A stretch of DNA of 64,000 bases from Ichthyophonus hoferi (Eukaryota > Opisthokonta > Ichthyosporea > Ichthyophonida > Ichthyophonidae), in contig NAOQ01000217.1 in NCBI GenBank assembly GCA_002751075.1, positions 8,721 to 72,720 on the forward strand. The letters run 5' to 3'. Below, piece by piece: positions 11,309 through 27,400 of this stretch (positions are counted from its first letter, which is position 1; every line of letters begins with the position of its first letter). The notes beneath the pieces were generated by a model. The model made no database searches, was not told the DNA's origin, and saw only the letters and a list, made by a program, of their open reading frames with translations. A program made the position numbers and the translations under genes.

Positions 11309-14300
11309 TTAACCAAACAATTTGGAGAAAAAAGACCATCTCCCTATTGTAGAGGTATCGTTTTCTTCCTCGGGTGAGCGCTTTCCTTCGTACGATTGGG
11401 ACAACGTTTTCCTGCAATAGAGTTTATTGAGTGAAAAAAAAGTAGAGAATATATAAACCTTCATGGTATACACATATATACATGGAGGAGGAAGATAGAG
11501 GTCTTTATAAAAGTAAATAAAAAGAGTATAGTATGAAAGCGTAGATACCAATTGATGATTGTAGACTGCAGTAATGTTTTAGTAGAGATAGTTAATATGT
11601 AATATATATTATCTGAGAACCAAATTACTGATCAAAATGAAGTGTTTAATTTTATGTATGTATATGGTTAAGGACATTTATTACCAGGATGTGGGTTTGG
11701 TAGTACTTACTTTGTTTCTATATTTTCTTGCTCTTGGTGTAGAGGCAGGACGGAGTCAGGCAAGGCTATAATAGAGTCATTGTAAGATAAAGACATATTA
11801 TGGATATCTTTGGCTCACTTTGACACTCTGTTTCTTTCTTTACCAATTAACAATCTTCATTAAAGCTTAAACCTAATTATTCCTTCCGTTTAAAATTATA
11901 AATATGAACGTATAAACAAAGTCACAATACCCTAATAAACAAATCCATAGAGACAACTAATCATGACATCATGCATTACCTTTTTATCAACATATATATC
12001 TACACATACATACATGCATACATACTACATACATACTACATACATATATACATATATGCATGCCTACATATAGACAAACATTCATACATACGTACATACA
12101 TACATAGAGGCTATTATACATACCATTCCCAAACAACATAGCACTAATCATATTCTCTGACTGATTTCCAGTATTAAATGACTGCTCTTCTCCGTCGACT
12201 GTAGAGACAAGTGCCCCTTATAGTTAGTTCCTTACCTCTATATAACTGCATAATATATCAAACTGTTTCCTGGCTTTGTATTGATATGTAATCACAATTA
12301 GCCAATTACCATATATGTTTCAAGGCTACGTAGTATTTAAAAAGTGCCTTTAAAAACATGTGTTTGTTTCCATTTAAATAAAAATATACATCAATAACAT
12401 TCAAGTTATAACTTCTCTCTGCCCCAATCACCAACTTTCATTATTAAACCTAATCCACTACAAGGTGTTTAAATAAGCAAACACCCATAACCTCTCTAGA
12501 AATAAACTTTAAAATATCAATAGCGTTTACAGATTATAAATTTCGCTAGCCATTTGAGAGGGTAAATATCATATCATACAGTGTCAGTGTGCTTAATATG
12601 GAAATATTCATATTCCCATAGCAACCAATAGACACCTCAACCGTAACCTACATTTTACTACTACCCTATGGTTATAACCTTCCTGTACTGACTCTTCCAA
12701 CACCTTACGTAACACATTCGTGTCTCCACAACGTCTGTAGAGTATGTATTGTATCCATTACCAACATGATAATCAGCCAGTAACAGTAATAATTATGGTT
12801 TAGGCAAGCAGGGGATGATAGGGTAGATTGGGGTGGAGGTCTATGTAGGATAATATGTATGATAGTACATATAATAGTATGTATAATAGTATGATAATAT
12901 GCAAGGCAGTCTGCATAATAGTATATATGTATGTATTTATGTATATATATATGTATGTATGTATATATGTATGCACAATAGTACGTATGATGGTATGTAT
13001 GATAGTATAATAGTAAGCATGACAATATGTATGATAGTATGATAGTGTACATGATAGTATGATGCTATGTATCATATTATGAAAATATGGTAATATGTAT
13101 GATAGTACAATAGTATGACAATATGTGTGCTAATATGCATGATAGTATGATAGTATGTATAATACTATGACAATATGATAGTAGGTATGATCGTGTATAT
13201 ATATGTTTCTCTGTACATAGTAGGAAAAGATAGAGTACTGCAAATAAGCAAGTAGTCTTACGTCAGGTGGTGTATAAGAGACATATAGGTGATTGAACTA
13301 GGCTTGATCCCCTTAGACTTCATCTCCTGGAACATGGACATCATATCCTCCATCTATGTGACATTTGGTTTAATTACATAATAATTCATATATATTAATC
13401 TATAAATTTGTAGCTGATTGATTATAATTGCAATCTGCTTGTATCCTTTAATTGTATATTAAACTTTTAATTTTAGTTTTTAAATTTAACTTTTAGATCA
13501 AACCAAACATATGTAAGATGCATTACTTCACGATCAACTTTGAAGCTTTATCTCTAACTAATTGGATACAGGAAGGCAGAAAATATGATTCGGTGTATGA
13601 AAATACTACTATTATAACTGCAATATATTAAATTCAATTTAGTACATTGATTGGCTAAATTTTTTTTAGATAAGTCCTAAGAATATCAACCATTACAAAA
13701 TCAGATTAAAAAGCCAATAAAATAACACAGTTTAAAGATTGGTTAAAATTACACCAACATTATCCCTGTTATAGCTGCGAATTTCTACTAACTACTAATT
13801 AATTAGAAATTAAACGTTAATTAATTATCTACTAAACACCAATGCCTCGCCTCATACAATTAAAATTCATCAGAATGGACAATTGTTAATATGGATAGTC
13901 AAGACAAGCAAGAGAGTATATCTAATATATATAGATAATATAATATTATATCCGATCATATCCTATTATATTATAGTATATTCTGTTCCATTATATTAGA
14001 TTATATACACTACATGTTACTCATACACACGTGCATCCTAACATACGTACTATCATAAACACATATATACATGCATACGTATGTTCCTGGATTTGGAAAT
14101 GGTAGCTCTATGTTAACCAATCACCTACCCTATTCATAGCCCCATTTTGCTCTATAAGGCATGTATAACTCAAGCTATCTGGTTGCACTCCATCCTTTCT
14201 CATATCTGTTTCCCTTTTCTGGTTAGTTGTATATCATGTAAAAATTATATTCGCAGCCAATAGACTGTGGGTTTATGCCTTTAAATGTTTTATCACGATC

Positions 14301-17300
14301 CAATGATGCTGTTGGCTTAAGGCCATTACTGTGCGATACTCCGATCTATTAATATTTCTTAAGCTTGTATCGTTTGATTGGATAATATTGCCATAATGAA
14401 TTCTCATATCATTTCATTCCATTATATTTAACCTACTATTAACCCCTCCGGTATTTAGGGTCGGGTCATATGGAGTGTGATCCAATTCACTTTGGTCCAA
14501 ATAATGCGATTTAAGCAAAATATATTTTTTAAAATCCAATAGCATAAAAAAATATAACAAACTCCTTCACTAATTGGACTTGACAGCATATTATAATAAG
14601 CATGTATGTATATAGTGTATAAATAACGTATATATAGTCTATATACAGTGCATATTCACCATAGCAAACCTATTGCATACAAAGCATAGAATAATAAAGC
14701 AACATAAATGTCGTTATAGCATAATCTATTGGTTCTGATCAATTATCTTTCTACAAACTTTCAATCATAGTTTTATATTATAATGCTAACCTACCTCTTA
14801 GTAGTGCAGTAACTCCCTTCCAATCATCATGCGCAGCGGAGATACTTAGTAAAACATTATAGGTCACTATAGTGGGTTGGAAGCTAGGCATCGTCTGTAT
14901 GTTTGTATATACAGAGGATAGTATAATAGTGTGTTACCGTGTATAAATGTATGTATATATTATTCTAGTAGCTACATGTCATTTAAGTAAACCTATATGT
15001 ATGATTGTAATAATATTTAAAGGAATAATACTAACAATATCTTTAGTTGCTATAATTAAAGCAAACCTAAAAAAAAACAATAAAACAAACAAAGAACAAT
15101 ATTAATACAGTACGATCAACAAAGAGATATAGGTACAATAGAAGAATACAAGAGTCAATATACTTATTGATTATTAATATAATTTGAACTATACCTCTTT
15201 AAGTTCTTTTAATTTTCTGGTGGCTAAACGCCGTCCCAGTTTTTTGCCGTAGGTGTAGAGTATAGTATTGGCTGCAAACCTGTATACCAATCATACGTAT
15301 TGCATATAATAATGCTAAGTGGTTAATGGGATGGATATCTGCATACCAATCATAAATATTACCTATAACGATTTTAATATAATCAATTGGCATCCCAATC
15401 AGAACAATTGCATTAAATAATTCAGAATGATGGATTGGTGGTATTCCAAGCTATGTGTTAATGTTAAAAACAATTGTGTCCTCATTAACTCTAAATTTTA
15501 AATCTGGTTTAACCAATAAGAATGAACTTTGATTAACTAGATTCTTATAACTAAAAGGGTGAAGGAGTAACTAATCAACACTGCAGAACTATTAGTAGTT
15601 TAAAATCATACACATATTGGTAGTTAGGAATTTTAAATTTAAGATAGTCAAGGTTCTGCCTTTGCTTTTTACCGTGTTCTTAATTAGTCTACCAATTTTA
15701 ATGATTAAATAATAACTTTGAATTATTGATTATAAGGATGTCTGTTTAAACCAGTTCTATTGCTTGCTTACATATACTATTAAATAAAGTGTTCAATAAA
15801 TATTTTAATATTGACAATATGTGAAAATGCAATAACCATCATTCAGACAACATCTAATAGAAATTAAACATTAACCGTATCATTTAAGTACTGGTTACCA
15901 CATACCTGTTACCCTGCATTGTCTGTGAAAATTTTACGGCATTATATGTATGTATGTATATATATGCATATATGTATGATTGTATGTATGGTTTTATGTA
16001 TATGTGTGTTTTAGAGGATTATAGTATAATGGTATATATGTATGTATGATAGTATGTATGTAAGCAAGTAAGTATGTATGTATATAGACATGTAAATTAT
16101 ATGAAGTGAAAATAAACACAAGAAAGTAAATAGAATACAAAGCACATACTCATCATTTTCACACCCCTGGAAGAGCATCTGATCCAATAAATGATTGATA
16201 TCGTCTACATTAGGAGTCTGGAGATAATTGTTTTTTTAAGAAGCATAATGATAGAAAGAAAATAAATTGGAAAGAGAGAAAATTATAGTATTATAATATT
16301 ATAAATAATGTTTTTAAATATCCAATGGGGTGTGGATTAGTCTTGGAACCCTCTTGACAATACATAAAAACTTAATGTAATTTTTGGATTTATCTTCATT
16401 GAATTGTATATTTGTGTTTATAATAATTTATTGACTTTAATTCTTTACAATTTAATTTTTGAACAAAATTGCATAGTAGTTTTTTTTTTTTAAAAAAATA
16501 CTTTTAATAATTCTATTAAAGTAATCATTAAATTTCATTGAATACTATTTATGTTATAATTAAGAAAATAAATCCTGAAATGAATAATTAGACTAATTAC
16601 CTTAGTAGAGGCGGCCATCCTTATATGGAAAGTTGTGCTGTCAAGTCTTACAGTGAAATCCTAGGATATATTCCATTACCAATTTTATACATACCACTAT
16701 GTCCAATGGAATTGCATTTTTTTATGACATAGAGACTTACCTCACGGCATTTAATCAAATGTATTCATGCCATGGCCAGGATAACAGTTCAAAAAAACCA
16801 CACATATATTTATTAACAGGATATAATACAATATAGTACAATACATTATAATATATAGATAGATAAATAAATGTATATATGTTGTGATATGTATAACTGC
16901 ATGTATTAACTAATAAGAGGTTGTAGAAAAAAACATGTATTGGCCAGTGTACAGTGTCTGTATTTTCACTATCTTGTTCTCATATACCCACATACATGCT
17001 GCATTGACTTAAAAATATGATCCAATACAGTGTTCTCGTTATTCTTCCTGGCAATGTCCATTAAAATGTGATACGTCAACGCAGTCCAATCAAAACCTGG
17101 AATGAAAAACTTATTATTAAAGTGCATGCTGAGTGAATAAAGGATTGTAATATATTTATACTATAATACATAAATATTATAAAATAGATACATAAATACG
17201 TTGTTATAACTGGTTGCAAATAAACTTTTAGATTTGATCCTAAAATGACTGGAGACATAGAGTAAGATAGCAGGGGTAATATAAAAATAGACAAAATAAA

Positions 17301-20300
17301 AAGAAATTTAAGTGGATGTATGAAGATAGAAAGATAGAGATATTCAATCACATAAAAACATGTCTAGGTAATTCACCAATATATTGATAAGAAATACTGC
17401 AGTTAACTGATTTACCGCATCAATTTAATCTAGGTATTGGCTCAATATTAGTTAATTGCATAATGTTTTCAATTGCACAATGTTTTTCAACCTGGTAAGT
17501 TAATTTGCTAATACATAGCATGTGAACAATTACACTAATAAATTAACTAGCTAAAGAATCATTCTAATAAGGATATAGTAGTATTGGATTATCAAGATAA
17601 AATGAGAAAAGTATAAATGAAAAACCAAAAAAATCAATAAATCATGTGGGTCAGTTATAAAGAGAATTTTACGAATGGGCCGTTGTTTATTGTTATTATT
17701 ATTAGTATCCCTAATACTAATATTACTACTACTATTATTATTACTATTAAAAAAAAGGAAACCAATCATAAAGAATACCTAAAACTTTCATCTCTTGGGC
17801 AGCATCCCAAGCAGGTTGCCATTGGTTGGCTTTGTGACAGGCTAGCATTAACCAATTATAAGTGGATTTTTTCCGTATAAACCCAGCCTGAGAACAAATG
17901 AGATTTAAGATATCAAGAAAGAACCAATAAGACATTAATAAATAGATGTAAAATAACATAAAAATTGCCACCAACAGTAGCACGTAAATTTATCCGTGCT
18001 GATCTATTATTGGTTGCATAAATATAGGTAATATATATACTACGGTAGGTAATAAATTTCGCAGTAATGAGTTATATGATTATTACTAAGGAAGAATATA
18101 TATTTATTATTTAAGTTTTTGGAAACCATAAAAATCCAAAGGAAAAAGAAGGGCAAGAGAACAAAATATAGTTATATAGATACATATGTGGCTGATATCT
18201 GCATTTATGCACATTTAACCATAGTGCCCTGGAATAATTAAAATTGCATATAGCCATTATATTTATTCTTCTATTTCTCTATCTATAAGTTTGGTGTATT
18301 TGCACCTACATCCATCGAATAATATTACTCCTTTATAATTAAAACAGATTTCATATATAGCCAATATATTTATTTATCTATGTATCCATATATAGAGTGA
18401 ATGAGAGAAAGAGAGAGAAACACCCACGTGATCCATAGCCGAAATGACCGCCTGACAGGTCTTGACGTCACCTATACTGGCCATAGCTTCCAAGTAGTGC
18501 GAGTAAGTTAGTTCGCTAGGCTTGATTTCCGAATTTTTCAATGCCGCCTTTACTATCCCAGTCTCTTTGCTATTGGGTAATGGGTCGCTCACCTATGCAT
18601 AGATAGAGAAATATTGATAAATAGATAGAAGGAAATATAGATAGATAGATGGATATAAATTCATGTATGTATGTATGTATGTATGTATGCACGTAAAGAG
18701 AGAGAGAAAAAGGTATGAAAGGAGAGAACATACATATAACGCCAACAGTTACTATGTGTACTGTACTGCTAGTCTAGAGTATAGATGATGGAACAAGACT
18801 TTAATAAGCCTTGAAGCCAGCTAATCAATACAATCAGGAGTGATTTCCCAATCATGAGGGAGAAAAATGAACTATTTTAGGTATATGGGACACAATCTAT
18901 GTATCTTTGTGTAGTTAACTTCAGTGAACCTTGGCAAAGAATATGTAGGTGGGTAGCATATAAGCATATTAATTTATGTCTAAGAGAAGATAAGCGTACA
19001 TGTACCTATACCTCTATCTCTACCTACTCCTATACCTATATCCATACCTATACCTATACATATATCTACACCTACACCTATACCTATACCTATACCTATA
19101 CCTATACCTACATATATATATACATACCTATACCTATACCTATATCTATACTTATACCTATAATTATACCTATACCTACATATATACATATACATATACC
19201 TATACATATACTTATACCTATACCTATACCTATACCTATACCTATACCTATACCTATACCTATATCTACACTTATACCTCTACCTATACTTATACATACA
19301 GATATATACCTCTATAGAATACTTGATAGGTGCCTGTCCTTTCCTCCCCTCTATTCCTTCTATCTCCTTCATCAATGCATTCACTTTGCTAGCTTCAGAG
19401 ATACCGCAACGGACCATAAGATATTGGTAGGTGGCCTGTATGGTTATTGTGTATAGTAAATAGAGGAAAAAGAAATATATATATGTAGATTGAACGAGTT
19501 AGACAGATATATATAGACAGATAGATAGACAGATAGATAGACAGACAGATAGATAGATAGATAGATGGATAGATAAATAAATGCACAGATAAGTGGATAA
19601 ACATACCGAAAACAAAAGTTAAAAAAGAAAGGAAGAGAGATACATAGATAAATAGCGAGAAAAAAAAGGAAGAGGAAGAGAGAGATGTTTGTGATGATAT
19701 TATATGGCCATTATAATGATTATAATAATCATCTCCTATTGATAATTCCGAGTTTATCTATCACGACTTAAACTAGGCTATATATAAAATTCATGTTATA
19801 CAACCTATCTCTATAATATCTACAGCATTGATACTAATCTATCAAACATAAATGCAAAATATCAGTATAATGCACCAATGTGATTGGCTTCCAAGAATGT
19901 TTAATTTTAGTACTTTTAATTACAAACTTACCAAATTTCTCTTGATCAAAGGTGGATGCTAATAAGAAAAAACTAGATGTATTAAAAGGTACAAACCAAT
20001 AAGGGGAATGATATAGCTTAACTTCACCAAGGCATTTTCTATGATTAGGTATTAAAGATGAACAGACATTGTTAATGTTGTTACTATGGTTATAGAGGAC
20101 ATTCTAGAAAGGAAGCCCTTTGATTGGAAAATGGGATTAAAAATGAGGGGAAAGGGACAAAGTTATTGGCCAAATATACTATGTAATTAGTGGATAATTA
20201 AATAACGGGTAAGTATAATGTATAGATGCGATTAGGTGTACGAGTACATGCAGTATCTATGTCTACTGGTCTTTAAAGAATGTACCTTATTCAGTTGTAT

Positions 20301-23300
20301 GCCAGCTTCCTTCATCTTAACCAATAGGCGGTGAACATTATCGTAATCACCCAATTGAGTCACTGCAAAGAAAGAGAATATCAGTTTAGTTAAAGTAATT
20401 AGAACCCCATAAAAACCAATTACAAAAAGGTCATTATCATTAGATTGGCTCCACGGGTTGACTTTGGTAATAAACACACACTCCTATTACTTTTAAGTAT
20501 TACTGACCAATCATTCTTCATATATGCATGATTTCTATGTCCCTCCCCTTCATTGACAGAATGGTTAATAATAATAATATTCAATTAAAAATATGAAGTC
20601 AAAGTGGCATCCCGATATAGAAATACACTTTGGGTTCAATTTTGGATTGCTGAAATAAATTTTAGTATGATTTAAAATGCATTCTCAATTAGCTAATAAA
20701 TAATGTACATAGGAGTCCTTCCCTTAATTGCACAACCCTCCAATGGTTGGGTAGCATATGAAATTTATATTTATAATGACCAACTACGTAATCACAATCA
20801 GAATTGGGAACGCTTCCTTATTTAATCAATTATAGTATGTGATGAACATGCAATAAGCTCTAATATTTCATTATTGTAATGCATTTCAATAATCAATGCA
20901 AACGCCTCTTTATTATTTTTAGGATATTTATAGGACCGATATCTTATATCAATTGGTTGAATACATTGTTAAATGTTTTAAATTTCATGAGGCCCAATGA
21001 AAGATTCATTGGCTATTGGTTTATACAACTACCGCACTAACCAACCGCAAGTAAATTTTAAAACTAACTACTCTTTATATTTTTATGTATAGGACTATTT
21101 AGAATTATTATTTCTCAATTTCTGCGTTTAATATCTATCCGAATGGTTCTTTGATGTTACTATTTTAACGTCATTATGATTATGTTCTTATTCTTAATCA
21201 TATGCAAGAAAATACAATTAAATTGTGTTTTTTCTCTATATTTTCCTTCAACTTTTCCTATGTTCCCATTCAAGTGTGTCTCTTGAAGGTTTAATTAATT
21301 TAAAATGTATTAACCATAAATTTTATAATTATTACCCAACTAATCATTCATCTAAAATGAGTTATTAATTAATTTAAGATGTATTCATTAATTAACCATA
21401 AATTTTATAATGATTACCCAACTAATCATTCATCTAAGATGAGTTAATTTACTATCTTCACAAATAAAGAGAAAAAAAAAAGAAAAAAAAAAGTTAAAAG
21501 CACAAAGAAGAGGAAAGATATGAGATAATAGAAATGATAGAGATTGAAGAGAGCAAGAAATTATGATAAAGAGCCAATCACCGCAATTAAGGCAACTAGT
21601 CCACAGCTTGCTACTGGAGTATCGCAGACCATGACCATACATAGTATCCAGTACACCAATAGCCTCCACAGGGTTACCAGCCCGTGCTGAGCGGTACCAC
21701 ATCATGTAACATATACGTCAGTATGACGCGGAAGTCATGTCTTGTATTGAAAATATTTTAAAATATACAATAACCGCGAGGAAATATTATTAAAATAGCA
21801 AGTTAAATATATAGCAATGTTTTGATTGGTTACTAGTTAGTTTGGGTTGGGGTTGGATGAGCTATCGCAAAATAGTATAATTTAATTTGTGGCAAAGATA
21901 GGACCAGTGAGCTATTAACTATTGTAATTTACAATCTTCTTACATATACCTACTCGATGGTCCTGAATGCATGATATTGCCATTATTATTTATTTATCTT
22001 CGAAAGTAAAAAATAAAAAGGAACTGTGTACTCTACTATTGTAAAATGGTATATGTATATGTGTAAGCATATGTATAGGTATATGTTTGTATATGTGTAT
22101 TATAGATAGGGTATACATTATAAAGATTTAGTATTGTAAGAGCGTCCGAGAATGTAACAGATAAGATTGGCTAGAAATATATGCAATTAGTATTAGAGAA
22201 AATGATAGTTTATTTAGAATAGATAACCAATACTGTTAGTGACGTAAGGAAGTAAGGAAGTATAAAAATATAATAAATAATTATGATTAGAAAGGATTAA
22301 AGAAGGCATGTAAGTAAATAAATAGGGAAGTTGATACCGTAAGCAATTGCCATAGATGCCCATACAGTCTCGTTGATAGGTTTCTCCACCATTTCAATTG
22401 CTATAATGTATATTATTGGTCAGAATATCATTATTTTTTTTTAGAAATCCTTGTACATTAAACGATATACATTCAATCACCTAGTCTTCTTAATTTTTGA
22501 CATTGGTTATGAGGACATTAGTGACGTATTATTGGTCAAGTGTTATTATAAAATATAAATAAGGAATTAATATATTGCATAGAATTATATCGGATTTGAA
22601 TATGGTGGAATGTATCATATATTACTTGTACACATTATGCACTATACTCTACGTTATATGCCACACACTATACTATATACTATACACTATACACTATATC
22701 ATATACTATATATACTATATACTAGATGTACTGTACTGTATACTAAATATTATATACAGTATAATATACACTACAGACTACATGTTACTTGTGTCATGAT
22801 TAATGCGGTAATCATTATAAAACATGCATTAGTCCAGGGTTGTATTAGTGTCTCATTAACTCTCAACCCATCAATTCTAAAATAATATCTATGGCTAATT
22901 ATAAGTATCATAATTATTGTTTTCTCTTTTATAGTTCATAACAGTATATTACTATAATTTCTCACTAGCAATATGTCGTTATAATATTATAATAACCCAT
23001 TACCAACATCACATCATAATTATATAAAGCCATAGGCTTATACTGCTAATAAAACACAATACAATAGCAATATACAATCATAATAAATACATAATAACTA
23101 CCATGTAAAAATAGATAAGGAGAGACCCTTTACCTTCTAATACAGTTTTTCCCAGTGTAGGTACCCCTAATACGCCAGATCTTTCAATGGCCGCTGACAA
23201 TGCATTATTCTGCAGAAAATCGACTATGGGTGTCTGTCAAGGAGACAAGGTTGTTAAAATATGTTTGTATATAAATATATATATGAAGAAGTAGTTCCAA

Positions 23301-24376
23301 GTAAAGATTTTGCACGTCGACTGGTGATTCTATTACTATGTATTATTATTATTATGTATATGTATATAAAATAGAGTCTTTCAAAAGCCGCCTGTTAAAG
23401 ATTAGTATTGATTGGCAGGGTGTTACAGCAAAATAATCAATGGTTATTTGTCACATTTTCCAAACAGACAATCACTAATACATAGAAGGCAACCAGTAAT
23501 ATTAGCTGATTACTTTTAAATACATTCATTTTCCAATATATTTACACGTAAAACATAGGTAAAGTAATCATGGTTATGTTTGTCTAATTAATTAGTATTG
23601 GATTCTGAGGTATTCGATATATCAATTGCTATATTAAAAAATATAAAAAAGGTTTGTCTAAGAAAGATTGAGCACTCTTGATTCTGTAGTTATGCAGTTT
23701 TTAGCCTAAATTTTCTACTTGCAATAGTTGGCTGCTATCTTGGACATGGGTGATATAATTATTACACAGACTGAAATTAACAAATATAATATTTGTAAAA
23801 CCAGTATTAGTATTAGGAACTGGGAACAACAAATGGTATAGTATATAGCTATATAATACTCAACATCCATATAGAAATATGGAAGTGGGGGGAGGAATAG
23901 ATATTCTCAAATGAAAGTGACATGCAATGATATCACCTATCATTTCCATAATATACTTTACCCACTCCTAAACTATCTAACCTGTATGTATTTTTTTCTT
24001 CCCTTTAAATAATTCTAGCAAATAGTGTAATTGGTAATACTTGCTTTGCACTGCTCAATCTAGTCTAGTTTCTTATCGAAATCACGGCTTGTTTTTAACA
24101 ATTTCAATTGTAATATCGAATTACTATGGCCTACAAGAATCAAAATCACTACTACTTAAATAAAACTAATAATAAATGTAGATTGCGGTCCTTTCTTGGA
24201 CTAGCCGATCGCCTTGATCAGGACTTGATCGATGTCTAAATTTTAGAATAAGTTGGCGACTAATCTAAGCTAGAGATCTAGCTGATTATACCACTCAGGA
24301 CATAATCTGTTCTATATTTAGCAGGAAATGGGTGTTCCAATACAAATCTATCATAATAATAATAATAATAATAATC

Positions 24377-24418
<42 letters not shown>

Positions 24419-24443
24419 NNNNNNNNNNNNNNNNNNNNNNNNN

Positions 24444-24487
<44 letters not shown>

Positions 24488-27400
24488 AAATCTATACTAA
24501 TAATAATAATAATAATAATAATAACAATAGTAATAATAATCATAATAGTCATATTAGTAATAATAATAGTCATAATAGTAATAATAATAATAATAATAGT
24601 AATAAAATGGATAAGGGTAGAAATATTCAACAACAAAAGTGAAATAATAATAAAAAAAGAGACTGGTAAGGGAAAATATAAGAAAACGTAAGAGAAAGAC
24701 CAAACGTAAAACTTGAATAACAATATCAGAAGGGGAATCGAAGGACAATTGAGGGGGATTTGTACCGAGAAATATATGTGAAGTCCATGACTCAAATCGA
24801 GTGGAGATCCTGCGTTTTTAAAATATGATAGCCAATCAATCTGCATGAATAAAAATTTAAACATTACCTCTTACTGGAATACAATTAAATGTTCTCAAAT
24901 GATATATTAGATCTCCTCTGTTTATTATTTTTTTTGTTATGTATTACAATGTTTGACTTATGATAATATATAAAATGCATTCAATTGATACATCAAAGCG
25001 CTTGAAAAGCCTATCATCATTGGGCACAACCTTGGAAAACTAATGACTAATTAGCAGTATGGTATACATATGTGTATATATCTATATATCTAGGCAATAT
25101 TATAATTATAAGTTTCTATTCCAGAGATAGACCATGTAGTGATTATTTTCTGAAATCAATCAATTACAATACGTTTATCTATAGCTATTTTCCTTATGAA
25201 TTGGATGATTTTAGCTGGTTGATATGGAAATGTGAAGCCATTACTTTATAATGTTTATTTCCAATTAAATTTTGTTTAAGACACTATATAAAAATGATCT
25301 CCCTTAATAAAGGAGGTATGTCCAATCGAAAACTGGTTACAATATGTAAATATAAATATAAATATACATATAAATATAAGTATAAATATAAATATAACTG
25401 TAAGTAAGTTGTAATAGTTGATAGGGCCAGTACTCAAACATAAATTTAATATTTTAATAAAGACAAATAAAATTTAAAATTCCCCATAAACATATGATTC
25501 CGATTTATCAGTAATTTCAGCTTCGGGGGTGAATTATTTCAAACACAAAATACATTAACACACAAAACCAATGTAAGAAAACAACTATAAAACCTTGTAC
25601 ATCTCATACCTTTGCCGAATTTCGTAAACTAACATCCAATATAGGCTGGATTAAGGTCCCGTTAAATCTCCTAATACGATGTCCTAAACGATCTACATCA
25701 AATTCATCAAAGGCTTCAGCCACCTAGATTGTCCAATTGCATTACATTATTATAACGCATATGGTTTACCAGAAAGTGTTTAATTGGTATAAAATTGTAA
25801 ATGCAATGCTGGATTGACATTTAATACTATGGTATAAAATTTATAAATAAATATAGAGATATGATACGCCCACATATATGTGTGTTAGTTAACATACCTT
25901 CATAACTTGTTCAGGTGTTGCACCGACCTCTATGAGGTCGCTGGTTTTGGCTACATCATCCACATCTACCCCTATATACACATGGCATTACTATTATTCA
26001 TAAGTCTATTAAATCCTGGCCAATGGGATAATTACACTAGAATATTCTTATCATTAAAAACATGCGATGCATCTATATTTTAACATTGCTAGAAATGCCG
26101 ACACAGTATGCTAGTATGATAGTATGTATGATAATATGTATAATAGTATGTATTATAGTATGTATGATAGTATATATGGTAGTATAAATGATAGTATATA
26201 TGACATGACAGTATGTACAATAGTATATATGATAATATATACATGACAGCATGTATGATAGTATGTATGATAGTATATATGACAGTATGATAATATGTAT
26301 GATAGTATGTATGATAATATATATGATAGTATATATGACAGTATATATGATAGTATATATGACAGTATATATGATAGTATATATGACAGTATATATGATA
26401 GTATGTAGGATAGCATAATCATTAATAATAATACTTCAGCACCAGGGGGTCACGTACAGCCATACCACCCCGGCCAGCCATTATTATTCACCGGAGATAT
26501 AGCCATGAGGTCTAGACAGTTCTCATAGTTATTTTTACCAAAAATATAGGTTAACTTCTTGTGTATTATCTGCTCTTGCTTGTCCAACTCTACAATTCTC
26601 TTCACTGCAAATCCTCCATATGTATGAGCAACAACCCCTTTACATAGTCATTCCTTAATGTCTAATATAGATCTTTATAAAACATAAACAAATTAACTAT
26701 AAGTATCATTATCTGGTTAGCTGGTTAGTTAATTCTGGGCTCTGAAGTATTCTATATATAAAATGCCATATGTAGAAAGTATAACAAGGTTTCTTCTGAA
26801 ACAGATTGGGCCTCCTAATTTTGTAGTGATATTGAATAAAAGCTATACTATTCTTATCATAAACTCTCAGCTTGTAATAGTCAACTGTCACTTTGAGCGT
26901 GGGTGAGACTATTACTACACAAGCTAAAATCATTGCAGACTACTCGGGAATAATATGAAATATTAAAGAGTACTATAATACTCAATAATAAGCCCGCATT
27001 TGTCCATAAGGTTTATTCACTGCAATTATATTGACATCCTCCAATATTAGTTAATTACTTAACTATGTAGCATTCGTTAGATTAATATGCTCCACTGAAT
27101 TGAATTGCTCTCTACCAATCTTTAATCTATGGATTGAAATACAAACACAGTCATACAGTAATACCACCAACCGCATATACGTAGTCAATATAAAATAATA
27201 TGATGTGAATATCAAATTAGAACCGAGTAACTAATCTACCACATACCACATACCACATACCACATACCACATACCACATACCATATACCATATACCATAT
27301 ATTATATAACCTCTATATAGTGTATATAAGACACTCACGTGTTGGTCTTTTCTTGAATAATTTTGAGGCTTTGTTTCTCATTACTGTTATCTGTATAGGT

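Noticed and set aside
11223-11411. Longer reading frame at the 3' end of PPR gene A
   Set aside because: The donor at 11710 leaves phase 2, which selects the other frame and its stop at 11309-11311.
15905-15925. Tiny possible exon of PPR gene A between a TTTTCACAG acceptor and a GTATGT donor
   Set aside because: The homologous 85-nt exon was found at 15279-15195 with matching phase and sequence, leaving no room for this one.
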